NCBI GenBank assembly: GCA_026710045.1
Contig: JAPORU010000161.1
Coordinates: 1-64,000 of the forward strand
Length of the DNA stretch: 64,000 nt
Direction of reading: 5' to 3'
Source of the DNA: Aestuariivita sp.
GTDB taxonomy: Bacteria > Pseudomonadota > Alphaproteobacteria > Rhodobacterales > Rhodobacteraceae
Below, in pieces: positions 19,931 to 30,659 of the stretch (position 1 is the first letter of the stretch; each line of letters begins with the position of its first letter). The notes under the pieces are model-generated. The model was given only the letters and a program-made list of their open reading frames with translations. It did not search any database and was not told where the DNA came from. The position numbers and the translations under genes were made by a program.

Positions 19931-20719
19931 TTACGGGTCGATTACGGCACAGAATTCTTGAACCATTCGACGCATGTCGATCATCTCTTCCTTGACCAAC
20001 CCCGTATGACAATCATGCACGGATATTTTTCCATCACGGTGTCCCACGACGACCTCCGAAGCGTAACCGGTGAAGAGTCCATTGTCTATGACGCCGGGTA
20101 TTTCATTCAATCTCGTATCAAGCGTATCAGCATCATTGATGTGGACAAGACTGAAGTCCAGGATAAAATTGCCTTCATCGGTGAGATACGGCGACTGGCG
20201 AAGGAAGCGCAACTGAAAACCGCGACTCTTTTGTCCGATGTCACGCAACATCTCCTCGATCATTGAGGCGGTTGTTTGCCAACCATAGCACGTTACCTCA
20301 ATTGGCAGAGGCATGGATCCCAACCTGTCGACTTTCTTGCTGTCATCCGCAATCACGATGAAACGCCGCGACGCATTCGCCACGATTTTTTCGCGCAGAA
20401 GCGCGCCGCCAGCCCCCTTGATAAGATTGTAGTCGCCGTCAAATTCATCGGTGCCATCAATACATAAATCGAGACCTGCGACATGATCCAAATCGATTAT
20501 ATCTATTCCGACGTCACCGCCCAATTCAGCGGTACGGACAGACGTTGCAACGGCGCGGAAATGTAAACGCTCTTCGCGAATGCGACGACCTAAAAGGCGC
20601 ACGAGAAACTCTGCGGTTGAACCGGTTCCCAAGCCGACAAGCATATTGTCTCTTACATAATAAGCAGCCTGTCTTGCGGCAATAAATTTAGCTCGGTTGA
20701 CCGCGGAAATCTGTCTCAT
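19931..20719 (-). CDS. rpiA: Ribose-5-phosphate isomerase A
   Basis: RpiA interconverts ribose 5-phosphate and ribulose 5-phosphate in the pentose phosphate pathway. The 262 residues contain the phosphate-binding GTGSTAEFLV near residue 30 and DGTDEFDGDYNLIKG. The catalytic KGAGGALLREK segment is also present. The C-terminal tail (about 235-262) is longer than in E. coli RpiA (219 residues) and ends with an unconserved sequence. It converges on the OsmC gene with 53 bases between the stops. Confidence 0.95.
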   Translation of the reverse strand: MRQISAVNRAKFIAARQAAYYVRDNMLVGLGTGSTAEFLVRLLGRRIREERLHFRAVATSVRTAELGGDVGIDIIDLDHVAGLDLCIDGTDEFDGDYNLIKGAGGALLREKIVANASRRFIVIADDSKKVDRLGSMPLPIEVTCYGWQTTASMIEEMLRDIGQKSRGFQLRFLRQSPYLTDEGNFILDFSLVHINDADTLDTRLNEIPGVIDNGLFTGYASEVVVGHRDGKISVHDCHTGLVKEEMIDMRRMVQEFCAVIDP

Positions 20720-21208
20720 TCGATTTATAAACCAGAAGATGTGTGATTATCTCAAATACATGAATATCAAAATCCGGAAATGCCAATTAAAAAGACAGAT
20801 TTAAATGCAGTGTACTGATTCGCCAAACCGAAAATACACATGCCGTCTACAGTGAACCTCTCGGATCTCACAGTAAAGATGCCATCATCTTACTTGACCC
20901 AACAAGAATGATCTTTAAAGCATCGCGAGAACGATCCCCTCACGATCAAACACAACGCATGCAACCCGGCAACAACTTCCATCTTCAATCGGTGAGCAAG
21001 AAATGTACGTGATTCCCAACTTCAACGTTCGCACATCTTGATCGTTGAGGCAGCGCACAAGGCAAAGGACAAAAATGATCGTTCAGTCCATCAAGACACA
21101 GCAAACCGCGACCGCGAGTTTCCTGCACATAGAATCATTCGAACAAAATGAACGCACAATGGTCGCTTTTATTCCCTTCGAAAAAGAATTCTGGGCTAGA
21201 TTTATCGC
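20720..21208. other. Divergent intergenic region, no gene seen
   Basis: These 489 bases lie between the divergent rpiA and GST starts. Stops are frequent in all frames and I recognise no RNA gene or repeat. Both promoters must be here. Confidence 0.55.
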
Positions 21209-21892
21209 ATGACATCACCCTACCTACTGCATTATGCACCTGATAACGCCTCACTCATTATTCGCTTGGCGCTGGAAGAACTGAACCTCAAATATGAAAC
21301 CATCCTTGTGGACCGAGGCCTATCCGAACACCAAAGCGAGGCCTATCTGGAATTAAATCCGGCAGGACGGATTCCTACACTCGTAACACCGCAGGGACCC
21401 ATCTCAGAAACAGCGGCAATCTTGCTTTGGCTGGCAGATCGACACGGAGCGCTTTTACCTCCGATATCCGATCCATTTCGCGGAGCAACTCTCAATTGGC
21501 TGCTGTTCCTATCCAATACCCTGCACGCTGACATGAACGTTTTGTTTTACACATGCCGCTATGGGCCAGCAGAAGCCGTTCCCGAAATCCGTAGGGCGCT
21601 GCAGAATCGCATAGTAACACATTTAAAAATTCTCGAAATCAAAGCGCTGCCACGGCTGAATGGCTGGCTTGGCGGAGACAATCCATCGGCACTTGACTTA
21701 TATCTGGCGGCGCTCATTCGATGGGTGCAAATTTACCCGAAGGAGAATGGTTTGTTATTGGATCCGTTGAACGTCCATCGTCTGGTAGACATATGCCGAC
21801 GGCTCGAAAACCGCCCAAGTACCTTGGCATTTTGTGAAGCCGAAGGCGTATCTCCGCATCCATTCACCCGACCAAGATCCCTGAGTCATTGA
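21209..21892 (+). CDS. Glutathione S-transferase family protein
   Basis: This 227-residue cytosolic GST has an N-terminal thioredoxin fold with the cis-proline segment GRIPTLV (about 51-57). The glutathione-contacting ISETAAILLWLADR and an all-helical C-terminal domain follow. The usual catalytic Tyr/Ser/Cys position falls in YAPDNAS, so Ser may serve. The substrate is unknown. It precedes sdaA by 19 bases and may share a transcript. Confidence 0.88.
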   Translation: MTSPYLLHYAPDNASLIIRLALEELNLKYETILVDRGLSEHQSEAYLELNPAGRIPTLVTPQGPISETAAILLWLADRHGALLPPISDPFRGATLNWLLFLSNTLHADMNVLFYTCRYGPAEAVPEIRRALQNRIVTHLKILEIKALPRLNGWLGGDNPSALDLYLAALIRWVQIYPKENGLLLDPLNVHRLVDICRRLENRPSTLAFCEAEGVSPHPFTRPRSLSH

Positions 21893-21911
21893 TCAGGAGA
21901 TTGGTGGCGTA

Positions 21912-23285
21912 GTGTTCTTGTCCATCCTCGAAATGTTCAAGATCGGCATCGGGCCTTCGTCCTCGCATACAATGGGACCAATGGTCGCAGCCGGACGATT
22001 TCTCGACATGATGCGTCAGTCAAAATTCCGTTTCGCGGGTGTTAAAGCCAGCCTACACGGATCACTGGCATTTACCGGCCTCGGTCACGCGACAGATCGC
22101 GCGACCATTGTTGGTTTAGCGGGGTTCACACCCGAAACCTATGACGCAAAAGACGCCGAATTATGCCTGGCACATATTAGGGAAACAAACAGTCTGTCAC
22201 CCGCGAACCTGCCAAAGTTAAGATTTAATCCGACAAAGGACATCATCTTCGACTATGAGACCAAACTTCCGGGCCACGCAAACGGCATGATCCTGATGGC
22301 TGTTGATACACAAGGGGATGTTATTTTGAGACAGGTGTTCTACTCGATTGGCGGCGGCTTTGTCGTGACCGAAGAAGAACTCGCTGACAATCGGGTTACG
22401 GAGCGAGAAATCGCCGTGCCCTACCCATTTAAGTCAGCCGCGGAAATGCTCACAATGGCGCAGACCTCCGGAAAATCCATCGCGGAAATGAAACACGCCA
22501 ATGAGGTATCGTTTTGCGGATCAAGCGCTTTCGAGAGTCACCTATCACGGATCTGGGAAGTCATGCATGATTGCATTGAACGCGGCTTGGGGCGGGATGG
22601 TTTCCTGCCGGGTAATTTGCGCGTCAAACGCCGCGCCAAGAAGATTCATGACACATTGTTAGCAGAACGAGGGAATAATCTGGCCGCTCCCCATATTATC
22701 AATGATTGGATTAGTGTCTATGCAATGGCCGTAAACGAAGAGAATGCAAGCGGCGGACAAGTCGTAACCGCTCCAACCAACGGAGCCGCAGGCGTCATAC
22801 CCGCCGTCTTGAACTATTACCTGAAACACGTCCCCGAAGCATCTCAAGAACGTGTCGGAGAATTCCTGTTGACCGCCGCCGCAATTGGTGGATTAATCAA
22901 GTTCAATGCATCGATTTCAGGAGCTGAAGCCGGGTGCCAAGCCGAGGTCGGCAGTGCCAGTGCCATGGCTGCGGCCGGTCTTTGTGCCGTACTCAGCGGA
23001 ACCCCTCAGCAAGTTGAAAATGCGGCAGAAATAGCACTTGAGCACCATATGGGAATGACCTGCGATCCCGTTCAAGGTCTCGTTCAGATTCCGTGTATCG
23101 AACGTAATGGGTTAGGCGCAATCAAAGCCGTGTCAGCAGCATCAATCAGTTTACGCGGCGATGGGACGCACGTTGTTCCCCTCGACAGTTGCATCGAGAC
23201 AATGCGACAGACGGGACACGACATGAGTCACAAATATAAGGAAACATCGTTAGGTGGTCTCGCTGTTAACGTCCCAAACTGTTAA
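21912..23285 (+). CDS. sdaA: L-serine ammonia-lyase (single-chain, Fe-S dependent)
   Basis: This enzyme deaminates L-serine to pyruvate and ammonia using an oxygen-sensitive [4Fe-4S] cluster, not PLP. The 457 residues contain the N-terminal [12 protein letters not shown] motif of the beta domain and the conserved [12 protein letters not shown]. The C-terminal [12 protein letters not shown] provides further cluster cysteines. Length matches single-chain SdaA/SdaB. The start is GTG with a GGAGA-type SD a little upstream. It follows the GST gene closely. Confidence 0.95.
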   Translation: MFLSILEMFKIGIGPSSSHTMGPMVAAGRFLDMMRQSKFRFAGVKASLHGSLAFTGLGHATDRATIVGLAGFTPETYDAKDAELCLAHIRETNSLSPANLPKLRFNPTKDIIFDYETKLPGHANGMILMAVDTQGDVILRQVFYSIGGGFVVTEEELADNRVTEREIAVPYPFKSAAEMLTMAQTSGKSIAEMKHANEVSFCGSSAFESHLSRIWEVMHDCIERGLGRDGFLPGNLRVKRRAKKIHDTLLAERGNNLAAPHIINDWISVYAMAVNEENASGGQVVTAPTNGAAGVIPAVLNYYLKHVPEASQERVGEFLLTAAAIGGLIKFNASISGAEAGCQAEVGSASAMAAAGLCAVLSGTPQQVENAAEIALEHHMGMTCDPVQGLVQIPCIERNGLGAIKAVSAASISLRGDGTHVVPLDSCIETMRQTGHDMSHKYKETSLGGLAVNVPNC

Positions 23286-23376
23286 GCCCTCTTGATCGGA
23301 AATCAGTGACGTTCGCAGCACAACCTTAACATCTTACAACAATTGTGTTGCGCAAAGCGCATCGGATAAACTTCAA

Positions 23377-24276
23377 ATGATTGCAGACCGACCGGCGCTT
23401 GGAATCTCATTGATGCTCGGTTTTTGTATGACCGCGCCGCTTGGAGATGCTCTCGCGAAAATTCTGTCAGAGACTGTACCGGTCACGCAACTCTTGCTCG
23501 TGCGCTTTGGTACACAAGCCGTTGTCCTTCTTCCCATCGTATGGTTCGCGAATATCCAATGGCGCGTGGATGGCCCCGTTCTCTGGCTCGTCTTTATCCG
23601 ATCAATACTGCATATCATTGGAATCGGGTCCATGTTTATCTCGTTGTACTATCTTCCATTAGCGGACGCCGTAGCTATCGCATTCGTTATGCCATTCATT
23701 ATTCTTCTGCTCGGTAAGTTTATATTGTCAGAAGAAGTCGGTCCGCGTCGCTTAACCGCTTGCCTTGTTGGATTTACAGGAACAATGATGGTCATTCAGC
23801 CAAGTTTTGTCGCCATCGGATGGCCAGCGTTGTGGCCGCTGGTCGTCGCCTTCAGTTTTTCCCTCTTTATGCTTGTTACACGCCAGATCGCAAAGGCCGT
23901 CGACCCGATTGGGCTGCAGGCAATTTCAGGAGTGATCGCTTGTGCCATCTTAGTGCCTCCACTGATACTCTTTCAGGATAAGGGAATACAGCCCATAAGT
24001 CTCATATGGCCGACATTCACTCAATTTTGGATACTTGGTGCCATTGGAATCCTGGGCACATCAGCTCATCTGCTCATGACGTGGGCTCTTCGACTTGCTC
24101 CATCGGCAACTTTGGCACCAATGCAATACTTGGAAATTCCTGTAGCCACCCTGCTCGGATGGCTAATCTTCGCGGATTTACCCAACAGATTGGCGACCGT
24201 TGGCATTATCGTGACGATTGTCGCCGGACTCTACATCATTCTCAAGGAACGGGCCATTGCGCGGGCGTCCGCATGA
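23377..24276 (+). CDS. DMT-superfamily (EamA) transporter
   Basis: This 299-residue inner-membrane protein has about ten hydrophobic helices arranged as two EamA repeats. The repeats join around residues 148-152, and the protein ends with a short basic tail. DMT proteins export metabolites or amino acids, but substrate cannot be deduced. The sequence resembles the RhaT/S-adenosylmethionine-type EamA proteins common in alphaproteobacteria. Its last 35 bases overlap the end of the convergent thiamine pyrophosphokinase gene. Confidence 0.9.
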   Translation: MIADRPALGISLMLGFCMTAPLGDALAKILSETVPVTQLLLVRFGTQAVVLLPIVWFANIQWRVDGPVLWLVFIRSILHIIGIGSMFISLYYLPLADAVAIAFVMPFIILLLGKFILSEEVGPRRLTACLVGFTGTMMVIQPSFVAIGWPALWPLVVAFSFSLFMLVTRQIAKAVDPIGLQAISGVIACAILVPPLILFQDKGIQPISLIWPTFTQFWILGAIGILGTSAHLLMTWALRLAPSATLAPMQYLEIPVATLLGWLIFADLPNRLATVGIIVTIVAGLYIILKERAIARASA

Positions 24277-24928
24277 GAGTCTGATGTACACATCTCCACT
24301 CCGAACGGGGCAACATGACAAGGAGGCCAGGCATATTTACCTTAATATGAATATGATTCTGTGTGGCTTTATTTGACGTACTGATCAACCGGTCCGGTGC
24401 GAGATCAAGGCCGTCGAGAGGCCAATGCAAGCCACACGACTCTGCGACGATCGGTACCAGAGGAAAAACAGAAACCAACCCTCCAACTTGTGATGAAAAA
24501 TCAATTTCCGGTGGACATAAAAATACAACTTGTTCTGAGCCTATAAGGAGACAACGTTGATGTGCACGTCGCATGAGAACGTTAAAGGCGGCGAGCTGGT
24601 GATCAACACGCTGACCCAAAAACCCGACACCAAGAACAAGCGGGGCGGAAATACGCGCCAAAGCTTTTTCGAAATCAATGCTGTCCTGCTCCGCAACGTG
24701 ATGCAAACGATTCTCAGGGATTTTGCTGTGCATCTCAGATGGAAAGCTGTCAAAATCACCGACAATTGCTTCAGGTATGGCGTCGATCATCAACGCATGT
24801 TCCGCCCCACCATCGGCGGCCACCAATCTTGGAATCACCGCAAGCACTTCTCTCAAGTCGTCCGGCCTGCACTCACCGGCTCCGACCAGTAAAACAGCTT
24901 CCGTCGTTTCAAAAATTATCTTTTCCAT
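24242..24928 (-). CDS. Thiamine diphosphokinase
   Basis: This enzyme transfers pyrophosphate from ATP to thiamine to make thiamine diphosphate. The 228-residue protein has the family elements VAADGGAEHAL and GDFDS, which bind the diphosphate and magnesium. The C-terminal beta domain is more diverged. It is not accompanied by other thiamine genes, and I see no TPP riboswitch upstream. The 3' end overlaps the convergent EamA gene by 35 bases, so the last 11 or so residues of each are encoded on opposite strands of the same DNA. Confidence 0.9.
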   Translation of the reverse strand: MEKIIFETTEAVLLVGAGECRPDDLREVLAVIPRLVAADGGAEHALMIDAIPEAIVGDFDSFPSEMHSKIPENRLHHVAEQDSIDFEKALARISAPLVLGVGFLGQRVDHQLAAFNVLMRRAHQRCLLIGSEQVVFLCPPEIDFSSQVGGLVSVFPLVPIVAESCGLHWPLDGLDLAPDRLISTSNKATQNHIHIKVNMPGLLVMLPRSEWRCVHQTLMRTPAQWPVP

Positions 24929-25032
24929 TTGATCGATAATTCATTCCCACGTCAAATTCGTGCAATGTTCTCTATCCAGAACGCAACGGACGCTCCTCGG
25001 TTACAATGACCTCTCAAGAGATCCGACACTCC

Positions 25033-25260
25033 TCATAAATCCGGATCTTCCACACCCACTCCTCGAAAAATGAGCTTGAACGGCAGTGCCCAAAATATCC
25101 CCAGACACACATACACACAGAACTCGATAAAGATCGATGGTCGTTCAAACAGATCGATAACATTCACGGCAACCGTGATATAGAACGGCAATCCAACAAC
25201 AAGAATAATAAGCGCAAATCTCTTTCGACCTTTATAACTCAATCGCGCCATCTCGCTCAC
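25033..25260 (-). CDS. DUF2842 family membrane protein
   Basis: This 75-residue protein has two hydrophobic helices (about 15-36 and 43-63) and the [13 protein letters not shown]-terminal segment typical of DUF2842, an alphaproteobacterial family of unknown function. The GTG start overlaps the purA stop (GTGA). An ATG three codons later is an equally good start. Cotranscription with purA is expected. Confidence 0.85.
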   Translation of the reverse strand: MSEMARLSYKGRKRFALIILVVGLPFYITVAVNVIDLFERPSIFIEFCVYVCLGIFWALPFKLIFRGVGVEDPDL

Positions 25261-26555
25261 ACCGAGTGTCCAAACGGGTCGGTCAACAAGATCGTGTCAT
25301 CCCGATCGGGAGACGTGGACAGCATGGCTACCGGGCAATCTATTAACGCTTCGATCCGATGAATATATTGGACCGCATTTTCTGGAAGTGCGCTCCAATC
25401 CCTAAGTCCCTTTGTACTGTCTGACCACCCGGGTTGTTCTTCAAAGACCGGCTTGCAACGCCAATGGTGATCCACGGCAGTCGGCAGATAGTCCAGTTGG
25501 CGACCATTCAACTCATAACCAACGCAAATATTGATCATTTCCATTCCATCAAGCACGTCAAGTTTTGTTAATGCAATTCCTTTCATTCCAGATGTTGAAC
25601 ACGCTTGCCGGACTTGAACGGCATCAAACCAGCCACACCGTCGCTCCCGACCCGTCGTAGTCCCAAATTCGTGTCCTCTCTCCAGTAACCCTTGCCCAAC
25701 CTCATCATCCAGTTCGGTTGGAAACGGTCCCTCACCGACCCGTGTTGTATAAGCCTTAACGACACCCAAGACATAATCGATGCTGTTTGGCCCCAACCCC
25801 GTTCCCGTTGCGGCCTGGCCGGCAATCACATTTGAAGATGTCACGTACGGATAGGTGCCAAAGTCCACATCAAGTAAGGCTCCTTGCGCCCCTTCAAAAA
25901 GCACACGCCGTCCAATCCGATAGTGCTCGGCAAGCACCTTCCATACTGGCCCGGCATATTGCAAAATGCGCGGCGCGAGCGCCATTAACTCTGAAAGAAG
26001 GTGATCGTGATCGATAACGTCTAGTCCGAAACCATTCCGAAGAACATTATGATGTTGAAGTGCCTTATCAACACGTTCGTTCAACGTTGACTCACTGCCA
26101 AGATCAGCAACCCGAATCGCACGACGTCCGACTTTGTCTTCATAAGCCGGACCAATACCACGCCCCGTTGTACCGATCTTGCTCACGGATGCTCTGCGTT
26201 CACGTGCTCTGTCCAACTCACCATGATAGGGCATTATGAGAGGTGCGTTGTCCGCTATCATTAAATTGTGCGGCGTCAGATCAATGCCGTACGCCTCGAG
26301 TTGTGTGATTTCATCAAGAAGATTCCACGGATCAAGGACAACACCATTCCCGATCATACTCAGTTTATCCGGTCGAATCACAGATGAGGGCAAAATATGC
26401 AACTTATACACGCGACCATCGGTAACCAACGTATGCCCGGCATTGTGCCCTCCCTGAAAACGCACCACGACATCCGCGTATCCACTCAGCCAGTCAACGA
26501 TCTTGCCCTTTCCCTCATCGCCCCACTGAGCACCGATAACAGCCACACTCGCCAT
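25257..26555 (-). CDS. purA: Adenylosuccinate synthetase
   Basis: PurA condenses IMP and aspartate with GTP, the first committed step to AMP. The 432-residue length is standard. The GTP P-loop [11 protein letters not shown] is at residues 8-18, the switch segment GHNAGHT near 38-44, and the signature [14 protein letters not shown] near 126-139. It is followed directly by DUF2842. I see no purine riboswitch or clear PurR-type operator upstream. Confidence 0.97.
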   Translation of the reverse strand: MASVAVIGAQWGDEGKGKIVDWLSGYADVVVRFQGGHNAGHTLVTDGRVYKLHILPSSVIRPDKLSMIGNGVVLDPWNLLDEITQLEAYGIDLTPHNLMIADNAPLIMPYHGELDRARERRASVSKIGTTGRGIGPAYEDKVGRRAIRVADLGSESTLNERVDKALQHHNVLRNGFGLDVIDHDHLLSELMALAPRILQYAGPVWKVLAEHYRIGRRVLFEGAQGALLDVDFGTYPYVTSSNVIAGQAATGTGLGPNSIDYVLGVVKAYTTRVGEGPFPTELDDEVGQGLLERGHEFGTTTGRERRCGWFDAVQVRQACSTSGMKGIALTKLDVLDGMEMINICVGYELNGRQLDYLPTAVDHHWRCKPVFEEQPGWSDSTKGLRDWSALPENAVQYIHRIEALIDCPVAMLSTSPDRDDTILLTDPFGHSV

Positions 26556-26891
26556 ATTTGCACCAACCTATTGTGAAGATCAAAAACCGATAACAGACGT
26601 GACACTCCAAGAACACACATAAGTGGTCATATTCAATCCGTAATCTGACAATTTCCCAATCTTTGGTAACCTTCTGTCTCATTTGATGAGTCAAGGCATG
26701 GCCCAGTATTTCGACGTTGGTCACCGCACGCCATATGTTCATCACCATCTTTCAACGAAAAAGATCGGTCACAAATACAATGATTCATACGTTCCAATTA
26801 ATGCACCGGAAGGTTGTTCAAATAACTTTTCGGTATTGTAAGGAGCTTTGCAACTCATTAGATTGCAAGCGTATTTCAAACGAAGATTCTG
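26556..26891. other. Divergent intergenic region between purA and secG
   Basis: These 336 bases contain no convincing open frame, tRNA or repeat. They should carry the divergent promoters of purA and secG. A TTGTAAGGAG purine-rich stretch precedes secG by about 45 bases, but no good SD sits immediately before its ATG. Confidence 0.5.
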
Positions 26892-27266
26892 ATGGAAAAC
26901 GTCATACTCATACTGCATCTCCTGCTCGCACTCTCCTTGATTGGTGTTGTTTTGCTGCAACGATCCGAGGGAGGAGGTCTCGGTATGGGAAGCGGCGGCG
27001 GAGTGATCAGCGGGCGCTCAGCCGCGACGGCGCTCGGCAAGCTCACGTGGTTACTGGCAATTGCGTTCATTATCACCTCAATGACGCTCACAATCATGGC
27101 AGCTCGCAACACCTCTGGCAGTTCGGTCCTCGATCGATTAGGAACATCTTCTCCGGCACAGAGAGAGAACGATGGCAACAATCTCATACCCGACCTGTCA
27201 ACAGAGGAAAATCTGCTGCCTCCAGTAATCGACGATGATACGCCCATTGTTCCTGAAGCAAATTAA
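26892..27266 (+). CDS. secG: SecG, preprotein translocase subunit
   Basis: SecG is the small accessory membrane subunit of the SecYEG protein-export channel. The 124 residues show two transmembrane helices (about 3-20 and 52-72). The cytoplasmic glycine-rich loop between them, LLQRSEGGGLGMGSGGG, is the family hallmark. A polar C-terminal extension follows, as in other alphaproteobacteria. The secG-pyrG order is common in this class. Confidence 0.95.
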   Translation: MENVILILHLLLALSLIGVVLLQRSEGGGLGMGSGGGVISGRSAATALGKLTWLLAIAFIITSMTLTIMAARNTSGSSVLDRLGTSSPAQRENDGNNLIPDLSTEENLLPPVIDDDTPIVPEAN

Positions 27267-27332
27267 GGGACCCCATTGGCACTCGCTCACACACAAATGT
27301 AAGCGAAAACCTATTTTCCCTATGTTAAAGCC

Positions 27333-27393
27333 TTGCGTCGAGACAACAAGTCTCTATAACATGAAACCCCGTGAGTTCAGTCAACACTGAACT
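27333..27393 (+). promoter_or_regulatory. pyrG promoter and leader inverted repeat
   Basis: A plausible sigma-70 promoter reads TTGCGT (27333-27338), a 16-bp spacer, and TATAAC (27355-27360). Just downstream a 7-bp inverted repeat, AGTTCAG (27374-27380) and CTGAACT (27387-27393) with a 6-base loop, lies within the presumed 5' leader of pyrG. It is followed by a T-containing but not continuous U tract. An attenuation or operator role is possible and unproven. Confidence 0.45.
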
Positions 27394-27456
27394 TTAATCC
27401 TGATTTTCGGTGACCAGCTCACCCGAGATATCGGAAACGCGGGAGATTTCGTCAAA

Positions 27457-29100
27457 ATGGCGCGATTTATTTTTATCACCGGCGGTGTCGTGTCATCGCT
27501 GGGAAAAGGTCTCGCATCCGCAGCTTTAGGGGCTCTGCTTCAGGCGCGAGGCTACACAGTCCGCCTTCGCAAACTCGATCCATATTTGAATGTTGACCCC
27601 GGAACAATGAGTCCTGTGGAACACGGAGAGGTGTTCGTCACGGATGATGGAGCGGAAACAGATCTGGATCTCGGCCATTATGAACGATTTACCGGCGTCG
27701 CGGCACGAAAAACGGACTCGATTTCAGCTGGACGTATCTATTCAAATGTCTTGGAAAAAGAGCGACGAGGCGACTATCTCGGAAAAACGATTCAAGTCAT
27801 TCCCCACGTTACCGACGAGATCAAGAATTTCATTAGCATCGGTGAAGATGAAGTCGACTTCATGCTTTGCGAAATAGGTGGGACGGTCGGAGACATCGAA
27901 GGCTTGCCATTTTTTGAAGCCATTCGCCAATTCAGTCAAGACAAAGCACCCGATCAATGCATATTCATGCATCTTACACTTCTTCCGTTTATCACGGCGA
28001 GTGGTGAACTCAAAACCAAACCGACACAACATTCCGTGAAGGAACTTCGGGCTATTGGGATTGCTCCGGATGTCTTGCTGTGTCGAACTGCGGGATCAAT
28101 CCCAACCAAAGAACGCGAGAAATTAGCACTGTTTTGCAATGTACGCCCGAATGCTGTCATTGCGGGGTTGGACTTGTCAACAATTTACGATGCGCCTCTC
28201 GATTATCATAGGGCTGGATTGGATCAGGCCGTCCTTGATGCATTTCGAATCAGTCCTGCCCCTCGTCCGAATCTTAAACGATGGGAAGATGTCAGTGATC
28301 GCTACCACAATGCAGAGGGCGAGATTAACGTCGCGATTGTTGGCAAGTACACGCAAATGGAGGATTCATACAAATCGATTTCCGAAGCACTGACGCATGG
28401 GGGAATGGCAAATCGCGTGCACGTCAATATGAACTGGTTCGATTCAGAATTGTTCGAACGGAAAGATCCGGCAGAATTCTTGACAGGTTCTCATGCCATA
28501 CTGGTTCCTGGTGGATTCGGCGAGCGTGGGACAGAAGGCAAGATAAAGGCGGCTCAATTCGCTCGCGATCGCAAAATTCCCTATTTTGGAATTTGCCTCG
28601 GAATGCAGATGGCGGTCATTGAAGCAGCACGAAACACGGCTGGATTACAGAATGCCGGCTCGGAGGAATTCGAGACAACATCCACCAACGACGACATTAC
28701 GCCCATTGTCTATCACCTCAAGGAATGGATACACGGCAATTATAAAATTGAGCGCGATATTGATGATGACAAAGGTGGAACAATGCGGTTGGGATCGTAC
28801 AGTGCGGTACTAACGGAGGGTTCACGTGTTGCGGACGTGTATAACCGAACACGCATTGATGAACGTCACCGACATCGCTACGAAGTTGACATCAATTTTA
28901 AGGAACAACTGGAAAAGGCTGGATTGCGATTTTCCGGACTATCGCCAGACGGAAAACTTCCCGAAATTATCGAATGGCCTGATCATCCGTGGTTCATCGG
29001 CGTCCAGTTTCATCCTGAATTAAAATCCAAACCGTTTGATCCCCACCCACTCTTTGCCGACTTCATAAAAGCGGCTTGCAACATTAGTCGATTGATCTAG
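27457..29100 (+). CDS. pyrG: CTP synthase
   Basis: PyrG aminates UTP to CTP using glutamine and ATP. The 547-residue protein has the N-terminal synthase domain beginning [18 protein letters not shown]. The C-terminal class I glutaminase domain has the nucleophile Cys in GICLGMQ and the His-Glu pair in QFHPE. No truncation or insertion is seen. A leader of about 100 bases separates it from its likely promoter. Confidence 0.98.
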   Translation: MARFIFITGGVVSSLGKGLASAALGALLQARGYTVRLRKLDPYLNVDPGTMSPVEHGEVFVTDDGAETDLDLGHYERFTGVAARKTDSISAGRIYSNVLEKERRGDYLGKTIQVIPHVTDEIKNFISIGEDEVDFMLCEIGGTVGDIEGLPFFEAIRQFSQDKAPDQCIFMHLTLLPFITASGELKTKPTQHSVKELRAIGIAPDVLLCRTAGSIPTKEREKLALFCNVRPNAVIAGLDLSTIYDAPLDYHRAGLDQAVLDAFRISPAPRPNLKRWEDVSDRYHNAEGEINVAIVGKYTQMEDSYKSISEALTHGGMANRVHVNMNWFDSELFERKDPAEFLTGSHAILVPGGFGERGTEGKIKAAQFARDRKIPYFGICLGMQMAVIEAARNTAGLQNAGSEEFETTSTNDDITPIVYHLKEWIHGNYKIERDIDDDKGGTMRLGSYSAVLTEGSRVADVYNRTRIDERHRHRYEVDINFKEQLEKAGLRFSGLSPDGKLPEIIEWPDHPWFIGVQFHPELKSKPFDPHPLFADFIKAACNISRLI

Positions 29101-29348
29101 AAAAATCGTTTTGTGGTTCGTTTGGTAGATCATGTTTTTGGACATGAGTATCTTTAGTCCGGCATATTTGGCAATGAAGCGGGTATGAATTTACCTATCA
29201 TGGAGTCTTGATTTGATATCGAAACTTACAACTCATCAGAAGTCGACAAAACAGTAATCTAATGTTTGGTCCAGAGCCCATACGATCTCTGCAATCGGTT
29301 TCATGCAGTTTGGATGAAAGCTGGATGATAACATGAAGATAAAGTGAC

Positions 29349-30395
29349 ATGATGAGCACCGGTGATGGCGGATACGATGTGAGTAACGGTGATGCAGACG
29401 CAAATGATGGGAAGCCACGTCTATCTGCTCCGCACGATGGCCTGTTCAAGGTGTTGTTTCAGAGCCCGGCACGAGCTCTGGCCATTTTGAAGATCTACCT
29501 GCCGGAAGAAATTGCGAACCAATTATCAGATGAACCACCCAGATTAATTGACGGTTCGTTTATCGACCCCTCCTTCCGCACGAGCCAATCGGATCGACTT
29601 TTTGAAGTCACACTCACAACCAGACAGCCCGCCTTCATCTATGCCTTGCTTGAGCATAAATCGGCGCCAGACCCCATGACGCCGTTTCAGATTGAAGGGT
29701 ACAAGCTAAAGATCTGGCAACGCTACATGGATGAAAATCCCAAAGACAAATTTAAACTGCCCCCGATCATCCCTCTGGTCTTCTATCACGGTAACCGACC
29801 TTGGTCGGTGCCGCTGTCAATACCCGAGATGATCGTTGACAACGATGCCATACGTGCGATCAGCCGTTCTCAACGCTACATTTTACATCATATAGGACGG
29901 GATGATGCCACAAATTTTGCAGCTTATCCTGAAATTCGCGCCATAATTTTATCTTTGCACTTGTCGCAAGCAAAAAGAGATCAGGATGATATCAGAACAT
30001 TTATCGAGGTGTTCGCATCGCTTGAAGACAATTCGGACTTGGAAGCCTTGGTCTTTCAATATATAGTTCGCGTCGTTCAACCGAAACGTACACTCCTTGA
30101 AGAGGCGCTTCGGGAAGCCAAACCGGATCGAGTGGAGATCATCATGGGTTCATTCTACGAAGACGTGCTTACAGAAGGACGTGCCGAAGGAATGGCCGAA
30201 GGAATGATAAAGGGACGTGCCGAAGGACGTGCCGAAGGAGAAGCAGAAGCCTTTTTAAAATTAGCTCGTTTCAAGTATGGCTCTGTTTCCCAGGAAATTG
30301 CGACCATTGTACGGCAAGCATCACAAGACAAAATTGATCGATGGCTTAAAGATCTGGTCAGTGCCAAAGATATCAACGATATTTTCAATTCTTGA
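29349..30395 (+). CDS. Rpn-family recombination-promoting nuclease / putative transposase
   Basis: This 348-residue protein of the Rpn (PD-(D/E)XK, formerly transposase_31) family has the N-terminal PHDGLFKVLF motif. The nuclease core is intact: D82 and E102-x-K104 (LLEHKS). E. coli Rpn proteins are DNA endonucleases that stimulate RecA-independent recombination, and some form toxin-inhibitor pairs from internal starts. The C-terminal part (about residues 277-300) is a run of Glu-Gly-Arg/Met-Ala units encoded by 12-bp repeats. The start could be either of two adjacent ATGs. It sits alone between pyrG and rpsT, probably as a later insertion into core genes. No IS ends are evident. Confidence 0.87.
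   Translation: MMSTGDGGYDVSNGDADANDGKPRLSAPHDGLFKVLFQSPARALAILKIYLPEEIANQLSDEPPRLIDGSFIDPSFRTSQSDRLFEVTLTTRQPAFIYALLEHKSAPDPMTPFQIEGYKLKIWQRYMDENPKDKFKLPPIIPLVFYHGNRPWSVPLSIPEMIVDNDAIRAISRSQRYILHHIGRDDATNFAAYPEIRAIILSLHLSQAKRDQDDIRTFIEVFASLEDNSDLEALVFQYIVRVVQPKRTLLEEALREAKPDRVEIIMGSFYEDVLTEGRAEGMAEGMIKGRAEGRAEGEAEAFLKLARFKYGSVSQEIATIVRQASQDKIDRWLKDLVSAKDINDIFNS
30174..30250 (+). repeat. 12-bp tandem repeats inside the Rpn gene
   Basis: Imperfect units of the form GAAGGACGTGCC (variants GAAGGAATGGCC, GAAGGAGAAGCA) are repeated about five to six times, interrupted by one AAGG-containing unit. They encode E-G-R/M-A steps near the C terminus. Such repeats change length in frame by slippage. Confidence 0.75.
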
Positions 30396-30659
30396 TGAAA
30401 TTCCTCCATTCATGAACATGGCTCTTACTGTAAAATGCCATCATCAGAAAATGATGACACGCCAAAGCCGCCTCAGTACCATCAATCGGCAAGCAGGTTC
30501 TCAATTGCGTAGATTAAGCGATTCGCCTCTTGCACATTTGGGCATGATAATTATGATTGTGATACACGATGGAATCAGACAGGACACGTTTTTCTCAAGG
30601 CGCCGCATGATTGGACCCATGACTCATTGTACAAATCTGACTTGAAGCAGGAAAATGTA

